A stretch of DNA of 64,000 bases from TMP-24 sp046348855. GTDB taxonomy: Bacteria > Pseudomonadota > Alphaproteobacteria > Rhodobacterales > Rhodobacteraceae. Positions 17,179 through 25,083 of the stretch are shown here, in pieces. Position 1 is the first letter of the stretch. Every line of letters starts with the position of its first letter. Below the pieces are notes generated by a model. The model saw only the letters and a list, made by a program, of their open reading frames with translations, did no database searches and was not told the origin of the DNA. Made by a program: the position numbers and the translations under genes. The stretch is taken from assembly GCA_046348855.1 (NCBI GenBank), contig JAXMDK010000007.1:62001-126000 (forward strand), read 5' to 3'.

Positions 17179-18402
17179 TTACGTTCCAGTTGGGCGCATT
17201 TCAACAACAGAAGAAGGTGTCGATTTGCACCGCGACATGATGTAGGCGGAAACCTTGTTCGCCGCATCACGCTGCGAGGCGAGGTCGGGCACGCCGTAAT
17301 GACCGAGCATGGCGATCTCCTTGCCGGTGAGGTTTTGGCCGTTCAGCCAGCGTTGCAGGTGGTAGGGGATCACGACGGACATCGCGGCCTCGTTCCACAG
17401 ATGGCGAACATCGCCGGGGGCGGTCAGGGGCAGGCGGTCCAGAACGTCGAGATGGCCGTGCTTGCCCTTGATGCGGCGGACGGACGGAAACACCCAATCG
17501 CTCGCGTGCATGTCGCGCAGTCGCTGGAAGACGGACAGCGCGTAATCGGAGATGGCGGCGGTGCGCCCGTTTTCGTCGCGCTTGAGGCGGGCGAATGTCA
17601 CGGTGCCTTTTTCGAGATCGACCTGCGACCACGTCAGTTCGCGCAGGACGTTCTCGCGGCAGCCCATGTGCCAGCGCAATTCCCAGCAGGCGCGTTTGAT
17701 CGGGTTGTCAATCGCCACGACTTCCTTCCAGCGGTCGGCCCAGTCGATGTCGCGGTCAACGTCGCGCTTCGGCTGCTTCGTGATGTCGGTCAGCGTCGGG
17801 ATCGGCACGACGATGGCGTGAACCTTGCAGGCATGGCGCAGCGTCGCGCCGATCACGGCATGGGCGCGGTAGGCGGCGTGCGGGCGGTCTTTCTGCAAGG
17901 CGTTCAGGTGCTGGTTGATGTTGCGGGTCGGCAGCTTGTCGATCTGCACATCTTCCCACATGGCGAGGTGAAGGCGAAACGTGCGGCGGTATTCGTCGGC
18001 GGTGTCGGCCTGCATCCGGCTCTTGCCCGAGAAGCGCGGGCCGGTCTGATGCGACAGATAGGCGTCGAGCGCGTCGGCAAGGTTCGGCAGGGGCATTTCC
18101 TCCTCGACCGCCTTCACCGCCTTCTCTGCGCGGCTCATGAAGTCTCCGGCGTCCATCTCCGACTTGACCTCGGACGCGATCCGCCACGCCTCATCCCGCT
18201 TCATGCTCGGGAACTGGCCGATCTTCACCTGCCGCGACTTCTGTGCCGCGCCGTCCCACTTCGATGCGTACCACGTCTTCGTGCCGCCCGACGTGACGGA
18301 CAGGCGCAGCCCGCGATAGGTCTTGTCTGAATACCACTCCATCGCCGACAGCGGTTTGATCCGCTGGATCGCGCTGTCTGTGAAGGTCATCGTCGTCGCC
18401 AT
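17179..18402 (-). CDS. int: Tyrosine recombinase (island integrase)
   Basis: The 407-residue protein has an N-terminal arm-binding domain (residues 1-60, RGLRLSVTSGGTKTWYA), a core-binding domain (about 110-210) and a catalytic domain with R249 (MGCREN), K274 (ARLKRDENG), R333 (GDVRHLW), H368 (LGHY) and Y387 (VSAYIM). The first histidine of box II is replaced by G330, as in some phage-type integrases. It is encoded 137 bases inside the right junction, transcribed away from attR. It probably performs site-specific recombination at the tRNA anticodon loop. Confidence 0.93.
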   Translation of the reverse strand: MATTMTFTDSAIQRIKPLSAMEWYSDKTYRGLRLSVTSGGTKTWYASKWDGAAQKSRQVKIGQFPSMKRDEAWRIASEVKSEMDAGDFMSRAEKAVKAVEEEMPLPNLADALDAYLSHQTGPRFSGKSRMQADTADEYRRTFRLHLAMWEDVQIDKLPTRNINQHLNALQKDRPHAAYRAHAVIGATLRHACKVHAIVVPIPTLTDITKQPKRDVDRDIDWADRWKEVVAIDNPIKRACWELRWHMGCRENVLRELTWSQVDLEKGTVTFARLKRDENGRTAAISDYALSVFQRLRDMHASDWVFPSVRRIKGKHGHLDVLDRLPLTAPGDVRHLWNEAAMSVVIPYHLQRWLNGQNLTGKEIAMLGHYGVPDLASQRDAANKVSAYIMSRCKSTPSSVVEMRPTGT

Positions 18403-18416
18403 GTGTCGCTCCTGTT

Positions 18417-18435
18417 TTCGAGAAATTTCGAGAAC
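18417..18435 (+). repeat. Two TTTCGAGAA direct repeats, likely integrase arm sites (right)
   Basis: TTTCGAGAA at 18417-18425 and 18427-18435 copies the motif found three times near the left end. They lie between the integrase start and the attR core, in the integrase promoter region, so binding could also repress int. Confidence 0.6.
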
Positions 18436-18539
18436 ACGTTACGATCCACTTGGGCGGACGCCAACCGAATATCAAGGTAAAGCACTGATTTTGTTATGAG
18501 TTTTGACGGACATCATATCCAGTTGGACGAGGCCGAGCG

Positions 18540-18586
18540 CATTCGTAATGATGGGGTCGGGGGTTCGAGTCCCTTCACCGGCACCA
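18540..18586 (+). tRNA. tRNA-Thr(CGU), 3' half at attR
   Basis: From the 12-bp core CATTCGTAATGA (18540-18551) the sequence continues as the 3' half of the host tRNA: anticodon stem TGATG, variable GGGTC, T-arm GGGGG-TTCGAGT-CCCTT, acceptor CACCGGC, A73 and CCA. Sequence just inside the island (GAGCG before the core) does not restore the 5' half, so no functional tRNA forms at this end either. Confidence 0.88.
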
Positions 18587-18614
18587 CTGATCACAGAAAT
18601 TCCGTTCAGTGTGC

Positions 18615-18651
18615 CGCCGGCAAGGGCGCCAATCGGCGCCGCCTGCCGGCG
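18615..18651. terminator. Strong hairpin between tRNA 3' half and enoyl-CoA hydratase gene
   Basis: CGCCGGCA and GGCGCC pair with GGCGCC and TGCCGGCG around an AATC loop. It begins 6 bases past the stop of the leftward hydratase gene and could serve as a bidirectional terminator. No clear T run is present. Confidence 0.55.
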
Positions 18652-18657
18652 AAGGGC

Positions 18658-19461
18658 TCAGCGGCCTTTCCAGACCGGATCGCGTTTTTCGGCAAAGGCG
18701 CGGGCGCCTTCCAGCTGGTCTTCCGAGGAATAGAGCCGGTCGACGGTCGGCATCAGCCGCTTGGTGATCCGGTTCAGCGCGTCCTGGAAGCGCATGTTCT
18801 CGGCTTCGCGCACCACTTCCTTGATGGCCGCATAAACCAGCGGCGGCCCCGATTCCAGCAGCCGCGCCAGATCCCAGGCCTTGGGCAGCAGGTCGGCCTG
18901 AGAGGTGATTTCCTTGACGATCCCCCAGCGCAGCGCCTCTTCGGCATCGAACCAGCGGCCGGTGAGCAGGAGGTCCATCGCCACATGATAGGGAATGCGC
19001 TTCGGCAGCTTGATCGAGGCGGCGTCGGCGACGGTGCCGGACCGGATTTCCGGCAAGGCGAAGGTCGCATTCGACGAACACAGGATCAGGTCGGCCGACA
19101 GCGCCAGTTCCAACCCGCCGCCGCAGCAGATGCCGTTGATCGCGGCGATGACCGGCTTGTTCAGGTTCGGCAATTCCTGCAGGCCGCCGAAACCGCCAAC
19201 GCCATAATCGCCGTCCACCGCGTCGCCGTCCGCCGCCGCCTTCAGGTCCCAGCCGGGGCAGAAGAACTTTTCGCCCTCGGCGCGCAGGATGCAGACCCGC
19301 AGGCTGTCGTCGTCGCGGAATTCGCGGAAGGTCAGGCCCATCACCCGGCTGGTCTTGAGGTCGATGGCATTGGCCTTGGGCCGGTCGAGCGTGACTTCAA
19401 GGATCGCGCCTTCGCGGCGGGTTCGGATCGGCCCTTCGGTCCGCATCTTCATGGTCGTCAT
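18658..19461 (-). CDS. Enoyl-CoA hydratase/isomerase, CaiD-like
   Basis: The 267-residue crotonase-fold protein has the oxyanion-hole segments KFFCPGWDLKAA and NGICCGGGLELALSADL and the catalytic-loop region ALPEIRSGTV. Its sequence and setting suggest crotonobetainyl-CoA hydratase (CaiD type), which interconverts crotonobetainyl-CoA and carnitinyl-CoA. It overlaps the acyl-CoA synthetase stop by four bases, so the two are translationally coupled. It is the last gene of the leftward carnitine operon. Confidence 0.85.
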   Translation of the reverse strand: MTTMKMRTEGPIRTRREGAILEVTLDRPKANAIDLKTSRVMGLTFREFRDDDSLRVCILRAEGEKFFCPGWDLKAAADGDAVDGDYGVGGFGGLQELPNLNKPVIAAINGICCGGGLELALSADLILCSSNATFALPEIRSGTVADAASIKLPKRIPYHVAMDLLLTGRWFDAEEALRWGIVKEITSQADLLPKAWDLARLLESGPPLVYAAIKEVVREAENMRFQDALNRITKRLMPTVDRLYSSEDQLEGARAFAEKRDPVWKGR

Positions 19462-21497
19462 GATCTTCCCTTTCTGATCAGCGCATCGACCGCCACGGCG
19501 CGTTCCGGCGTGGCGATCAGCGGATTGACGTCGAGTTCCTTCAGCCCCGGTTCGGCGGCGGCGTAGGCTGCGACCGACTGCACGGCGCGGATGACCGCAT
19601 CCAGGTCGGCGCCCTTCGCCCCGCGCCAGCCGGCCAGCAGCTTCGCGACCTTCAGCCGCGACAGTGCTGCGCGGATGTCGGCGTCGGTGGCGGGCAGCAG
19701 GATCGAGGCGGTATCGGCCAAGAGCTCGGTCATCACCCCGCCCGATCCCAGCGTCAGCATCATCAGCCCGGTCGGATCGCGGGTGATGCCGACCAGCAGT
19801 TCGGCCACCGCACCGGTCACCATCTCCTCGGCCAGCCAGCCGGTCGCGCCGGTCATGGCGCGGGCGGCCCCGGCCGCCTCGGCCGGGGTACGGATGTTCA
19901 GCCGCACGGCCCCGGCCTCGGTCTTGTGGGCGATGCCCAGGCCCTTGACGGCGAGCGGCAGGCGCAAGCCCGCCACGGCTTCGGCCAGCGCCTCGGGCGT
20001 CGTCGCGGTGACCGCCTGCGGAACGTCGAGCCCGTGCGCGGCCAGCGCCGCCTTGGCCTCGGCTTCGGTCAGGGTTTCGTTGCCCTCGGGTTCGTTGCGC
20101 AGAAGCACCGGCACCGGACCCGGCCGTTGCGCCAGCCGCCCGGCGCGAATCGCCGCGTCGATGGCGCCCAGCCCCTCATCCAGTCCGAACAGGGTGACGA
20201 CCCCGGCTGCCGCAAACTCGGCCGCCAGTTCTTCGGTCATGTTTTCGGACAGGCTGACCAGAATCGCCGCGCGGGCGCCGGTGCGCCGCGCCGCGCCGAT
20301 GATGGCGTCGACGGCAGAGCGATAGCCGGACGGGTCGCAGCGATCGGCGCGCGGCACGTCCAGCACGAAGGCGGTCAGCGCACGGTTTTCCTGCAGGACC
20401 GCGGCGAAGCAGTCGGTCATTCGCTCCACATCGCCCCAGATGAACGTGTGATAGTCCAGCGGGTTGGCCACCGTCACGATCGGGCCGAGGATGGCATTCA
20501 ACCGCGCCTTGCCGTCTGGTGTGAAGGCCGGCCATTCGATGGCGAGCCCGAGCGCGCTGTCGGCCATCAGGCTGGCCTCGCCGCCTGAACAGCTGACCGA
20601 TCCGATGCCGGCGTCGCGGAGCGGACCGCCGAAATGGAGCAGTTTCAAGCTTTCCAGAAAAGTCGCAAGACTGCGAACTTCGATCATGCCGAGCCGTTCG
20701 ATCAGCGCCGACGAGGCGGCCGCGCCCCCGGCGAGCGAGGCGGTGTGGGTCATGGTCGCGGCCTGCGCCGCCTCCGAATGGCCCGACTTCAGAACCACGA
20801 CCGACTTGCCGCGCGCCCGTGCGGCGGCAGCCAGAGCCTCGAACGCGCGGATGTCGCCGAAGCCTTCGATATGCAGGCCCAGCGCCGTCACCCGGTCATC
20901 GGCCAGCGCCATCATTCCAAGTTCCGACAGCGAGGTCTGCGCCTGGTTTCCGGCCGTCAGCACATAGGCAATGGGCAGGCCGCGGTGCTGCATGGTCATG
21001 TTGATCGCCATGTTCGACGACTGGCCGACGATGGCCACGCCGCTGGCGACCGGGATGCCGCCATGCTGGTCGGGCCAGAAGGTGACGTTATCGAGATAGT
21101 TCAGAAAGCCGTAGCAGTTCGGCCCGACAATCGGCATGTTGCCCGCCGCCGCGACCAGCCGTTCCTGAAGATCGGCGCCGCCGGTGCCTTCGGCCTCGCT
21201 TTCCGCAAAGCCCGAGGCAAAGCAGGTCGCGCCGCCCGCGCCCATCGCCGACAGCGCGGCGATGACGTCGACCGAAGCTTCGCGGTTGACGCCGACAAAG
21301 GCCGCGTCCGGCGCACCGGGCAGGTCGGCGATCGAGGCGAAGCACGGCACGCCCAGGATGTCGGCGCGCTTGGGGTTCACCGGCCAGATCTGGCCCGGAT
21401 AGCCGGACTTGAGCAGCTGGGCCACAACATTGGCGACCCAGCCGCCGCCGAACAGCGCGATGGATTTGGGACGGAAAAGCCGTGTCAGGTCACGCAT
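19458..21497 (-). CDS. ADP-forming acyl-CoA synthetase (acetate-CoA ligase family)
   Basis: The 679-residue protein has an N-terminal CoA-binding domain (LFRPKSIALFGGGWVANVV), succinyl-CoA-synthetase-like middle domains and a C-terminal ATP-grasp domain (from about 460, LPLAVKGLGIAHKTEAGAV). Catalytic histidine of such ligases is expected in the middle; THTASLAGG is the conserved region. In this operon it probably activates gamma-butyrobetaine or carnitine to the CoA thioester, replacing the usual CaiC ligase. This role is inferred from context. Confidence 0.85.
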   Translation of the reverse strand: MRDLTRLFRPKSIALFGGGWVANVVAQLLKSGYPGQIWPVNPKRADILGVPCFASIADLPGAPDAAFVGVNREASVDVIAALSAMGAGGATCFASGFAESEAEGTGGADLQERLVAAAGNMPIVGPNCYGFLNYLDNVTFWPDQHGGIPVASGVAIVGQSSNMAINMTMQHRGLPIAYVLTAGNQAQTSLSELGMMALADDRVTALGLHIEGFGDIRAFEALAAAARARGKSVVVLKSGHSEAAQAATMTHTASLAGGAAASSALIERLGMIEVRSLATFLESLKLLHFGGPLRDAGIGSVSCSGGEASLMADSALGLAIEWPAFTPDGKARLNAILGPIVTVANPLDYHTFIWGDVERMTDCFAAVLQENRALTAFVLDVPRADRCDPSGYRSAVDAIIGAARRTGARAAILVSLSENMTEELAAEFAAAGVVTLFGLDEGLGAIDAAIRAGRLAQRPGPVPVLLRNEPEGNETLTEAEAKAALAAHGLDVPQAVTATTPEALAEAVAGLRLPLAVKGLGIAHKTEAGAVRLNIRTPAEAAGAARAMTGATGWLAEEMVTGAVAELLVGITRDPTGLMMLTLGSGGVMTELLADTASILLPATDADIRAALSRLKVAKLLAGWRGAKGADLDAVIRAVQSVAAYAAAEPGLKELDVNPLIATPERAVAVDALIRKGRS

Positions 21498-21590
21498 TAG
21501 GTTTCGCTCTTGGTGTAATGCAGTTGTGGGGCCGCTAAAGCCGGTGAGGTGCGAACAGGGAATAGGCGCTCTCGGAAACTGCGAAGCTAC

Positions 21591-22007
21591 TCAAGTGCCG
21601 GCCTCCGAACTCCTAAGCCACCGGCCAAGTTCTATTATCCGCACAACGGCAATGTAGATGATTAACAGCCGCAGGACGACACTGCCATATAGGACGACAA
21701 CCGGAATCAGGAGCCTCTGAATTTCTGACACAGCAAAGGCCGACTTCTGAACCTCTACCCCGTCGCGCATTAAGGCGATGGCAGCATAAAGAAGGGTTAG
21801 GATGAAACTGTCGCGCCAGGTGGCGATAAGCAACCGCCAAGGAGGAGCCGGACTTTGCGCGCCGTGAGCTTCGCGTCCCTTGCCATAGTGCCCGAGTGCC
21901 ACGATGGTCAGAGCCAGCGCCAATATTAGTAGCGCAACGCCCACCAGCATTGCTCCGCGCTCATAACCCGACGACGAGAAAAAATGGACAAGGGTCTCGG
22001 CCGTCAT
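21591..22007 (-). CDS. Small membrane protein inserted in the carnitine operon
   Basis: The 138-residue protein has about three hydrophobic helices (MLVGVALLILALALTIVAL, FILTLLYAAIALM, RLLIPVVVLYGSVVLRLLII). Its ATG follows the acyl-CoA dehydrogenase stop after one base (TGA-G-ATG), so it is translationally coupled. GC content and codon use are visibly lower than in the flanking catabolic genes, suggesting later acquisition. No family recognised. Confidence 0.6.
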   Translation of the reverse strand: MTAETLVHFFSSSGYERGAMLVGVALLILALALTIVALGHYGKGREAHGAQSPAPPWRLLIATWRDSFILTLLYAAIALMRDGVEVQKSAFAVSEIQRLLIPVVVLYGSVVLRLLIIYIAVVRIIELGRWLRSSEAGT

Positions 22008-22008
22008 C

Positions 22009-23172
22009 TCATGCCCCCAGAGGCCGCAGCAGTTCCCGGCTGATGATGTGGCGCTGGATTTCGCTGGTGCCTTCCCAGATCCGTTCGACGCGGGCGTCGC
22101 GCCAGATGCGTTCCAGCGGCAGTTCGTCCATCAGGCCCATGCCGCCGTGGATCTGGATCGCCTCGTCGGCGACATAGGCCAGAACCTCGGTCGCCTTCAG
22201 CTTGGCCATCGACATGTCGGCCTCGGTCACCGTGCCCTGGTCGTATTTCCAGGCGGCCTCGCGGGTCAGAAGCTCCGCGGCCTTCAGTTCCATCGCCATG
22301 TCGGCCAGCTTGAAGGAAATGCCCTGGAACTTGCCAATCTTCTGGCCGAACTGTTCGCGCTCGGCCGCATACGACAGCGCGTGTCCCAGCGCCCGTTCGG
22401 CGCGGCCGAGGCAGGTCGAGGCGACCTGGAGCCGGGTGGCGCCCAGCCAGGAGTTTGCCACTTCAAAGCCCTTGTGCACCTCGCCGAGGATCTGGCGCTT
22501 GTTCAGCCGGCAATCGTCGAATTCCAGCACGGCGTTGGTGTAGCCGCGATGGCTGACGTTCCGATAGCCTTCGCGGACCGAAAAGCCCTTGGTGCCCTTG
22601 TCGACGAAGAAGGCGGTGATCTTCTTCTTCGGTCCGCGCGGGGTGACTTCCTCGCCGGTGGCCACGAAGACGATGGCGAAGCCGGCGATGTCGGCATGGC
22701 TGATGAAGTGCTTGGTGCCGTTCAGGACCCAATCGTCGCCGTCCTGCCGGGCGCTGGCCTTCATGCCGCGCAGGTCCGACCCGGCGCCCGGTTCGGTCAT
22801 CGCCAGGCAGTCCCAGGTTTCGCCGCGGATGCAGGGCAACAGGTACTGTTCGCGCTGTTCGGCGTTGCCGGCCAGAAGGATGTTCGACGGCCGCGCCACG
22901 CAGGTCCAGTGCAGCGCATAGTTGGCGCGCCCCAGTTCCTTTTCATAAAGCAGCCACGACAGGGTATCGAGCCCGGCGCCGCCGACTTCGGCGGGCATGT
23001 TGGCGGCATAGAGTCCCGCCGCCATCGCCTTCTTCTGAAGCTCCTTGATCAGCTCCATCGGCAGGTGGCCCGACCGTTCGACCATCTGCTCGTGCGGATA
23101 AAGCTCGTTCTCGACGAAAGACCGGGTGGTCTCGACGATCATCCGCTGTTCTTCGGAAAGTGCAAAATCCAT
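22009..23172 (-). CDS. Acyl-CoA dehydrogenase, CaiA-like
   Basis: The 387-residue flavoprotein has LAMTEPGAGSDLRGMKASA (FAD/substrate site), WVLNGTKHFISHA and the C-terminal YVADEAIQIHGGMGLMDELPLERIWRDAR region. In this operon it most likely oxidises gamma-butyrobetainyl-CoA to crotonobetainyl-CoA. Start at 23172 is chosen because MDFALSEEQRMIVETTRSF is the family N terminus; it begins one base after the carnitine dehydrogenase stop. Confidence 0.9.
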   Translation of the reverse strand: MDFALSEEQRMIVETTRSFVENELYPHEQMVERSGHLPMELIKELQKKAMAAGLYAANMPAEVGGAGLDTLSWLLYEKELGRANYALHWTCVARPSNILLAGNAEQREQYLLPCIRGETWDCLAMTEPGAGSDLRGMKASARQDGDDWVLNGTKHFISHADIAGFAIVFVATGEEVTPRGPKKKITAFFVDKGTKGFSVREGYRNVSHRGYTNAVLEFDDCRLNKRQILGEVHKGFEVANSWLGATRLQVASTCLGRAERALGHALSYAAEREQFGQKIGKFQGISFKLADMAMELKAAELLTREAAWKYDQGTVTEADMSMAKLKATEVLAYVADEAIQIHGGMGLMDELPLERIWRDARVERIWEGTSEIQRHIISRELLRPLGA

Positions 23173-23173
23173 G

Positions 23174-24628
23174 TCAGGCCTTCCTTTGTCCAACGAACCG
23201 GCCGGCGGCCTCGGGCCGGGGCAGGGCCTTGTGCGCCTCTGTCATCGGCATCACCACCGCCAGCACCGCCGGCGCGGCCGGGCAGGTCTTGCCGGCCTTC
23301 ATGTCGACATGCAGCAGCATCTGTTCCACGCCGGCCACCACTTCGTCGCCGCGCTGGATGCGGATGTAGGTATGGATGCGCTTTTCATCGGCAGCCAGGA
23401 TCTGGATCGAGCCGGTCAGCCGGTCGCCGAGCTTCGCCTCGCCCAGGTGCTGGATGTGGGTTTCGGCGGTGTAGTAGCTGTGGCCACCCTTCACATAGTC
23501 CATGTCGGCGCCGATCAGCCGCAGGAAATTGTCGCAGGTTTCCGACGCGGCAAAGAGATAGCGGCTTTCGGTCATGTGGCCGTTATAGTCGATCCAGCCG
23601 GGCAGGACCTGCATCTGCGCCATGACCATCGGTTCGGCCTTGGGCGGGGTGGGCAGCTTGGCGGCAAGGATCTTGTCGTGTTCCTTCAGCACCTTGCCGG
23701 CGCCCCAGTCGCGGTCCTTCAGCGCGCGCAGGAAGCCGATCAGGTTGGAATCGCGGATGCGTTCCAGTTCGCGGATCGAATATTTCCCCGACTGGGCGTC
23801 GGACTGGCCGGCGATCAGGTCGACAAGTTCGTCGTTGTATTCCGGCACGTCCATCAGCTTGGTCCAGGGCCAGGTCAGGCAGGGCCCGAACTGTTCGAGG
23901 AAATGCTTCATGCCCGCTTCGCCACCGGCGATCCGGTAGGTTTCGAACAGGCCCATCTGGCCCCAGCGCAGGCCGAAGCCCATGCGGATCGCCTCGTCGA
24001 TTTCCTCGGTGGTGGCCACGCCGTCCTTCACCAGCCACAGCGCCTCGCGCCAGACGGCTTCCAGGAAGCGGTCGGCGATGTGGGCGTCGATCTCCTTGCG
24101 GACATGCAGGGGGAACATGCCGATTTCGCGGAGGATCGTCTTCGCATTCTCGATCACCTGTGCGTTCGACCGCGCGCTGGGCACCACTTCCGCCAGGGGC
24201 AGCAGGTAAACCGGGTTGAACGGGTGGGCGACGAAGATCACCGAGGGATCGGCGGCCTTTTCCTGCAGCTCCGACGGCTTGAACCCCGAGGTCGAGGAAC
24301 CGATCGGCACGCCGTGGCTGGACTGCTGGATCTGGGCGAAGACGCGGTGCTTCAATTCCAGCCGTTCCGAGACCGATTCCTGGATATATTCGGCGCCTTC
24401 GACGGCCTCGGTGATGGTCTGGGCAAAGCTGAGCTTGCCCTCCGCCGGCAGCGGCACGTCCGACAGCGCGGGCAGCGCGCGGCGGGCATTGGCCATCACC
24501 TCGCCGATCTTGCGTTCGGCCTGCGGATCGGGGTCGAACACCGCCACGTCCCAGCCGTTGAGCAGGAAGCGCGCCGCCCAGCCGCCGCCGATGACCCCAC
24601 CCCCGATGATTGCCGCTTTGCGCGCCAT
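23174..24628 (-). CDS. lcdH: L-carnitine dehydrogenase fused to betainyl-CoA thioesterase
   Basis: The 484-residue protein joins a 3-hydroxyacyl-CoA dehydrogenase-like domain (Rossmann AIIGGGVIGGGWAARF, HPFNPVYLLPLAEVV; residues 1-320) with a hotdog thioesterase domain (about 335-480, GWIDYNGHMTESRYLFAAS). The first part oxidises L-carnitine to 3-dehydrocarnitine with NAD; the second matches the betainyl-CoA thioesterase that releases glycine betaine after cleavage. The fusion is known in some carnitine-degrading bacteria. The ATG at 24628 begins the Rossmann fold. Confidence 0.92.
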   Translation of the reverse strand: MARKAAIIGGGVIGGGWAARFLLNGWDVAVFDPDPQAERKIGEVMANARRALPALSDVPLPAEGKLSFAQTITEAVEGAEYIQESVSERLELKHRVFAQIQQSSHGVPIGSSTSGFKPSELQEKAADPSVIFVAHPFNPVYLLPLAEVVPSARSNAQVIENAKTILREIGMFPLHVRKEIDAHIADRFLEAVWREALWLVKDGVATTEEIDEAIRMGFGLRWGQMGLFETYRIAGGEAGMKHFLEQFGPCLTWPWTKLMDVPEYNDELVDLIAGQSDAQSGKYSIRELERIRDSNLIGFLRALKDRDWGAGKVLKEHDKILAAKLPTPPKAEPMVMAQMQVLPGWIDYNGHMTESRYLFAASETCDNFLRLIGADMDYVKGGHSYYTAETHIQHLGEAKLGDRLTGSIQILAADEKRIHTYIRIQRGDEVVAGVEQMLLHVDMKAGKTCPAAPAVLAVVMPMTEAHKALPRPEAAGRFVGQRKA

Positions 24629-24674
24629 TTCGCTTTTCCTCTTATTCCTAAAAACTGACATCAAGGTGTTAGGC

Positions 24675-25058
24675 TTAGTCAGCACACACCATGGGAACCG
24701 GCTTGCCCTTCACCATTTCTGTGACCCCACACATTCCGACCCCTGGGGAGGGCAGGTCGGTGCATTGTCCCGGCCGACCGGACTCGGTGACACACAGTCC
24801 CGACTGACATTGTTCGCCGTCGGTGCATAACTTCCCGGCATCAGCCGCTGGCGGTGGTTCACAGTAGCCAAAAGCCGCAAGGCCCGTTCGCTTGAACGTT
24901 CCGCCTTTGGCTTTGCACTCGACGTTGAGTGCCTTTTCCTCAGCGGTCTTTGGCGGGTCGCCGTAGCCACGTGGGTCGTCAGACTGACATGCGGCCAGCA
25001 AAGCGAGAAGAACGAGACCAGCGGCCACGCCCCCGATTATGGCTGTCCTACGCGCCAT
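24675..25058 (-). CDS. Small cysteine-rich lipoprotein inserted in the carnitine operon
   Basis: The 127-residue protein has a lipoprotein signal (AAGLVLLALLAAC, lipobox LAAC at about residues 21-24) and a mature part with eight or so cysteines (CKAKGG, GYCEPP, LCTDGEQCQSGLCV, GQCTD, GMCGV), so a disulfide-rich periplasmic domain. It is unrelated to carnitine chemistry, has lower GC than its neighbours, and sits between the dehydrogenase and the cleavage enzyme with 46- and 25-base gaps. Its first codons resemble those of lcdH, probably by chance. Confidence 0.65.
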   Translation of the reverse strand: MARRTAIIGGVAAGLVLLALLAACQSDDPRGYGDPPKTAEEKALNVECKAKGGTFKRTGLAAFGYCEPPPAADAGKLCTDGEQCQSGLCVTESGRPGQCTDLPSPGVGMCGVTEMVKGKPVPMVCAD

Positions 25059-25083
25059 GCTCTCAGTCCTCCTTCCGCCCCTT

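Larger units (their letters stand above)
12535..18551. mobile_element. 6.0-kb integrative island in tRNA-Thr(CGU) with R-M system and replacement tRNA
   Basis: The island is bounded by the 12-bp direct repeat CATTCGTAATGA, which covers the anticodon loop of the split tRNA-Thr. Contents left to right: a small secreted protein, a complete tRNA-Thr(CGU), an HNH-type protein, a DNA methyltransferase, a PD-(D/E)xK endonuclease, small ORFs, an AlpA-like protein, and a tyrosine integrase beside the right junction. TTTCGAGAA repeats lie inside both ends. It has no replication or conjugation genes, so it is at most integrase-mobile. Codon use and GC are visibly less extreme than in the flanks, particularly in the R-M genes. 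Confidence 0.92.

Noticed and set aside
24590..25058. Similar first codons of lcdH and the lipoprotein gene (MAR-x-x-AIIGG)
   Set aside because: Similarity ends after about ten codons and the proteins are unrelated, so chance is the simplest explanation.
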